From: AM-1111 sp046302135
GTDB taxonomy: Bacteria > Bacteroidota > Bacteroidia > B-17B0 > Aurantibacillaceae
Direction of reading: 5' to 3'
DNA length: 9,847 bases
NCBI GenBank assembly: GCA_046302135.1
Contig: JBKCIQ010000180.1
Location: 1 to 9,847, forward strand
Part shown: in pieces, positions 7,913 to 9,847 of the stretch
How positions within the stretch are numbered: position 1 is the stretch's first letter
Layout of the letters: every line of letters starts with the position of its first letter
The notes under the pieces: model-generated
The model's database searches: none
What the model was told of the DNA's origin: nothing
The model's input: the letters and a program-made list of their open reading frames with translations, nothing else
Position numbers and translations under genes: made by a program

Positions 7913-8764
7913 TCAAATAACATCAATAAAATTTTTTTCAGTTTTATTAAACACAATTATTGCAATTATGAGCAATAATAACATTACGCACATAGAATAA
8001 ATAAGCCCACCCCATGACCAGGTACCAACACCAATTAACGCATATCTAAAAGCCTCCATAATCCAAACAAAAGGATTCCATTTTAGGTAGCTGGATAGTT
8101 TTGCAGGCATGTCTGTAATTGAGTAAACAATAGATGAACCATACATTAATGCTTGAATTAATATACTAGTTATGAAATTGAGGTCGCGATATTTAATTGT
8201 AAGTGCAGAAACTATCAAGCCCATCGATAGACCATATACAGCTGGGAAAATTATCAAAACAGGAAAAAATAATATTTTTAAATCCGGTTTTCCAGAATAT
8301 CCTTTAAAAACAAAAATAAAATAGATAATAAAAAATAATATTAACTGAACTCCAAATTTATAGAGATTGGATATGGTAATTGAAATTGGTCTCACTAAGC
8401 GTGGGAAGTATACCTTACCAAAGATAGAGGCATTGCTTAAAAAAGTTGTTGAGTTTTTCAAAAAACAATCTGAAAAATAAGTCCACGGAACAAACGCTGC
8501 CAAATAGAATAACAACCTAGGTGCTCCTTGAGTAGGGATATTTGCTATTACACCAAAAATTATAGAAAATAATAATACATGCAATAAAGGCTGAATGAAC
8601 ATCCACAAGGGTCCCAAAACTGTTTGTTTATACTGAGATACAAAATCTCTTTTCACAAACAATAAAATTAAATCCCTATATGTCCATATTTCCTTTAAAT
8701 TTATTTCATACCACTTGTTTTTAGGCCTAATAATTAATGTCCAATTGTCGTCTTTATTTTGCAT
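7913..8764 (-). CDS. wzm: Polysaccharide ABC-2 transporter permease
   Basis: This 283-residue integral membrane protein has the ABC-2 permease layout. A cytoplasmic N-terminus with the amphipathic segment RDLILLFVKRDFVSQYKQT (30-48) leads to LGPLWMFIQPLL (50-61), a hallmark of this family. About six hydrophobic spans follow, near 55-75, 85-100, 134-153, 164-188, 197-215 and 252-271. The KYRDLNF (191-197) and WNPFVWIMEAFRYAL (229-243) motifs are also typical of Wzm/KpsM/TagG-like permeases. It forms the channel that carries a lipid-linked polysaccharide across the cytoplasmic membrane, powered by the adjacent ATPase. ATG at 8764 is 62 bp downstream of the antiterminator gene, and its TGA is 3 bp before wzt. 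The substrate is a surface glycan by context, probably O-antigen-like; a capsule is the alternative. Confidence 0.95.
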   Translation of the reverse strand: MQNKDDNWTLIIRPKNKWYEINLKEIWTYRDLILLFVKRDFVSQYKQTVLGPLWMFIQPLLHVLLFSIIFGVIANIPTQGAPRLLFYLAAFVPWTYFSDCFLKNSTTFLSNASIFGKVYFPRLVRPISITISNLYKFGVQLILFFIIYFIFVFKGYSGKPDLKILFFPVLIIFPAVYGLSMGLIVSALTIKYRDLNFITSILIQALMYGSSIVYSITDMPAKLSSYLKWNPFVWIMEAFRYALIGVGTWSWGGLIYSMCVMLLLLIIAIIVFNKTEKNFIDVI

Positions 8765-8826
8765 AGGTTTAAACGAAGTAGAAGATGATCTAAAAAACTA
8801 AAAATTAACGTAACAAAAATTGAAAA

Positions 8827-9333
8827 TTAGCTGATTTTTTTCAAGATGCTATCAGGCAATTTTACCCTAACATTGTATCCAATTCCTTCTAGGTAAATTT
8901 CAAATATTTTCTGGTCATTTTCCTCAATTACAATTCCCTCCAAATTCTTTAATGGTCCAGATGATATTAAAATTTTATCTCCTTTACCTATTTTTTTCAC
9001 ACCGGAAAATGATTCTAAATGATACCCAAGATCAATAAGTTGCTTCATTGCGTTAACCTCATTTTCGTAAACAATACCAACTTTCCCATTTAGCCTTACA
9101 AAGTTTACAACTCCTTTGGTACCATAAACAATCTCTTTTTCATTTTCACTCTTAAGCTTTACAAAAATATACCCTGATATGAGAGGGAATTCTACAAATT
9201 TCTTTCTATCACTCCATTGACGTAATGTTTTAACCAAAGGAAGATATGAGTTAATTCCTTTTTCCCTTAACATTTCATACACCCTTTTTTCTTGGCGAGA
9301 GGCAACGTATACTGCATTCCAATGCAATGTCAT
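8827..9333 (-). CDS. UpxY-family NusG-like transcription antiterminator
   Basis: This 168-residue protein has a NusG N-terminal domain: WNAVYVASRQEKRVYEML at 5-22, GINSYLPLVK at 26-35, and the RKKFVEFPLISGYIFVKL region at 43-60 where NusG and RfaH relatives have PLFPGYVFV. A KOW-type C-terminal domain follows at about 116-160 (GDKILISSGPLKNLEGIV, then a beta-rich tail). UpxY proteins of Bacteroides bind RNA polymerase near the start of capsule operons and stop premature termination. By analogy this one should promote read-through of the long export/decoration operon that follows. ATG at 9333 is the only candidate, since an in-frame TAA lies three codons upstream. It is the first gene after the regulatory spacer and lies 62 bp before wzm. 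Dependence of this operon on it is inference. Confidence 0.93.
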   Translation of the reverse strand: MTLHWNAVYVASRQEKRVYEMLREKGINSYLPLVKTLRQWSDRKKFVEFPLISGYIFVKLKSENEKEIVYGTKGVVNFVRLNGKVGIVYENEVNAMKQLIDLGYHLESFSGVKKIGKGDKILISSGPLKNLEGIVIEENDQKIFEIYLEGIGYNVRVKLPDSILKKIS

Positions 9334-9340
9334 TTTTATT

Positions 9341-9374
9341 TAAAGCTTCGCCTCCTCAGTCACATATGACTAAG
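9341..9374 (-). promoter_or_regulatory. Leader hairpin and purine-rich element before the antiterminator gene
   Basis: On the transcribed (minus) strand, 9374 to 9355 reads CUUAGUCA, UAUG loop, UGACUGAG: an 8-bp stem with one G:U pair and a four-base loop. The purine-rich stretch GAGGAGGCGAAG follows directly (9358-9347), then an A/U-rich run to the ATG at 9333. The hairpin lacks a trailing U-tract on this strand, so it does not look like an intrinsic terminator. AGGAGG (9356-9351) resembles a Shine-Dalgarno site but is 17 nt from the start codon, longer than usual. The position suggests a pausing or recruitment element for the NusG-like protein, or a translation control site. Function is inferred. 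Confidence 0.45.
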
Positions 9375-9395
9375 TGAGCAGTTAATTCAATAGTA

Positions 9396-9847
9396 TTATT
9401 TAGTCCAAAGCAACAACGGCTCGGTATTCCCCTCTTTTATTTTACTTAATGAAAAATCTTCGCGTGAAAATATCACATATCTAACCTTCTTATCTATCTT
9501 TTTTTCTACCTTTTCAACAAGTTCAAGTAAATAAATACTATCAATTTTCCCAACAAAAACCAAATCGATAAGATCCGAATCCAAGCCCCTTGCAAACTTA
9601 CCTACCAGGTAAACTTCCTCAACATCACCTAATCTATTGATAACATGTTCTATTATTTTATCAAGCCCCACTGTCTTCATTACCATACTGTGAAGATCTT
9701 TGTAGAAAAAATGACTAATATTTACCTTGAAAATCTTTTTGTTACCAAAATTTCTGGAAGTTAACAAACCGGCACTTTCGAATTTGTTTAACTCTAACCT
9801 TATAGCATTAGTAGATTCTCCAAATTCTTCCTCAAGATTCCTTAAAT
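9396..9847 (-). CDS. Winged-helix regulator with degenerate nucleotidyltransferase-like domain, 5' end outside window
   Basis: The frame is open to the right edge: 149 residues are visible, starting at 9845. The internal TTG at 9767 is not the start, because conserved sequence continues upstream. Residues 1-30 (LRNLEEEFGESTNAIRLELNKFESAGLL) look like the end of a winged helix-turn-helix with its recognition helix; a basic wing (TSRNFGNKKIFKVN) follows. From about 60, LDKIIEHVINRLGDVEEVYLVGKFARGLDSDLIDLVFVG has the layout of a minimal nucleotidyltransferase (normally GS-x-ARG then DxD), but the Ser is Lys and the second Asp is replaced (DLV), so catalysis is unlikely. I recognise this architecture from Bacteroidota exopolysaccharide loci next to UpxY genes. 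It is probably a DNA-binding regulator of the cluster; its ligand is unknown. A 62-bp spacer separates its stop from the antiterminator ATG. Confidence 0.8.
   Translation of the reverse strand, partial: LRNLEEEFGESTNAIRLELNKFESAGLLTSRNFGNKKIFKVNISHFFYKDLHSMVMKTVGLDKIIEHVINRLGDVEEVYLVGKFARGLDSDLIDLVFVGKIDSIYLLELVEKVEKKIDKKVRYVIFSREDFSLSKIKEGNTEPLLLWTK

Noticed and set aside
7416..8000. A 194-codon open frame on the plus strand
   Set aside because: It is antisense to the wzt 5' half and the wzm 3' end, both with clear motifs; its translation is low-complexity hydrophobic/Ser-rich and shows no family features.
8765..8826. Promoter or terminator in the 62-bp gap between the antiterminator gene and wzm
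   Set aside because: The gap is A/T-rich with T runs, but I found neither a stable hairpin nor a properly spaced -33/-7 pair.
9355..9374. Intrinsic terminator after the helix-turn-helix gene
   Set aside because: The stem is short and A/U-rich and is followed by purines, not a U-tract, on the transcribed strand.
9375..9420. Possible Bacteroidota promoter (TAnnTTTG-like TACTATTG on the minus strand at about 9387-9394)
   Set aside because: One mismatch in the -7 element and no convincing TTTG at the usual distance upstream; too weak to annotate in AT-rich DNA.
1..9847. CRISPR arrays, tRNA/rRNA, insertion sequences, attachment sites or long direct repeats
   Set aside because: None seen on either strand: no regular repeat-spacer pattern, no transposase-like frame and no clover-leaf sequence; the window is almost fully coding.

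Overview
The window is an AT-rich (about one-third GC by eye) surface-polysaccharide locus. All eleven genes lie on the minus strand, so transcription runs from the right edge to the left. A Bacteroidota host, possibly a Cytophagales relative, is inferred from three things: a UpxY/NusG-like antiterminator heading the cluster, a winged-helix plus nucleotidyltransferase-like regulator just upstream of it, and the near absence of Shine-Dalgarno sequences before starts. The species cannot be read from this sequence.

Layout in transcription order. (1) Regulatory head: the C-terminal part of a helix-turn-helix protein fused to a degenerate nucleotidyltransferase-like domain (runs off the right edge), a 62-bp spacer with an 8-bp RNA hairpin, and a UpxY-family NusG-like antiterminator. 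(2) Export: wzm (ABC-2 permease) and wzt (ATPase with a C-terminal carbohydrate-binding-type extension). (3) Modification and assembly: a TylF-like methyltransferase, a class I methyltransferase, a polysaccharide pyruvyl transferase, a second class I methyltransferase, a GT4 glycosyltransferase, a third class I methyltransferase (four methyltransferases in all), and a glycosyltransferase fused to a hexapeptide-repeat O-acetyltransferase that runs off the left edge.

From wzm leftwards the genes are separated by 1-30 bp or overlap (ATGA at wzt/TylF, 13 bp at methyltransferase/pyruvyl transferase), so they look like one operon. Three of the distal genes (starts at 5171, 3312 and 2145) can only sensibly begin at TTG.

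Working model: the antiterminator lets RNA polymerase read through the long operon. The glycosyltransferases build a glycan in the cytoplasm, the methyl-, pyruvyl- and acetyltransferases decorate or cap it, and Wzm/Wzt exports the finished chain (ABC-dependent O-antigen or capsule type). There is no Wzx/Wzy and no initiating glycosyl-phosphate transferase in the window; these functions, if present, must lie outside it. Every gene family here is known. The least ordinary features are the in-frame glycosyltransferase-acetyltransferase fusion, the four methyltransferases next to a Wzt with a glycan-binding-type tail, the TTG starts, and the hairpin in front of the antiterminator gene.
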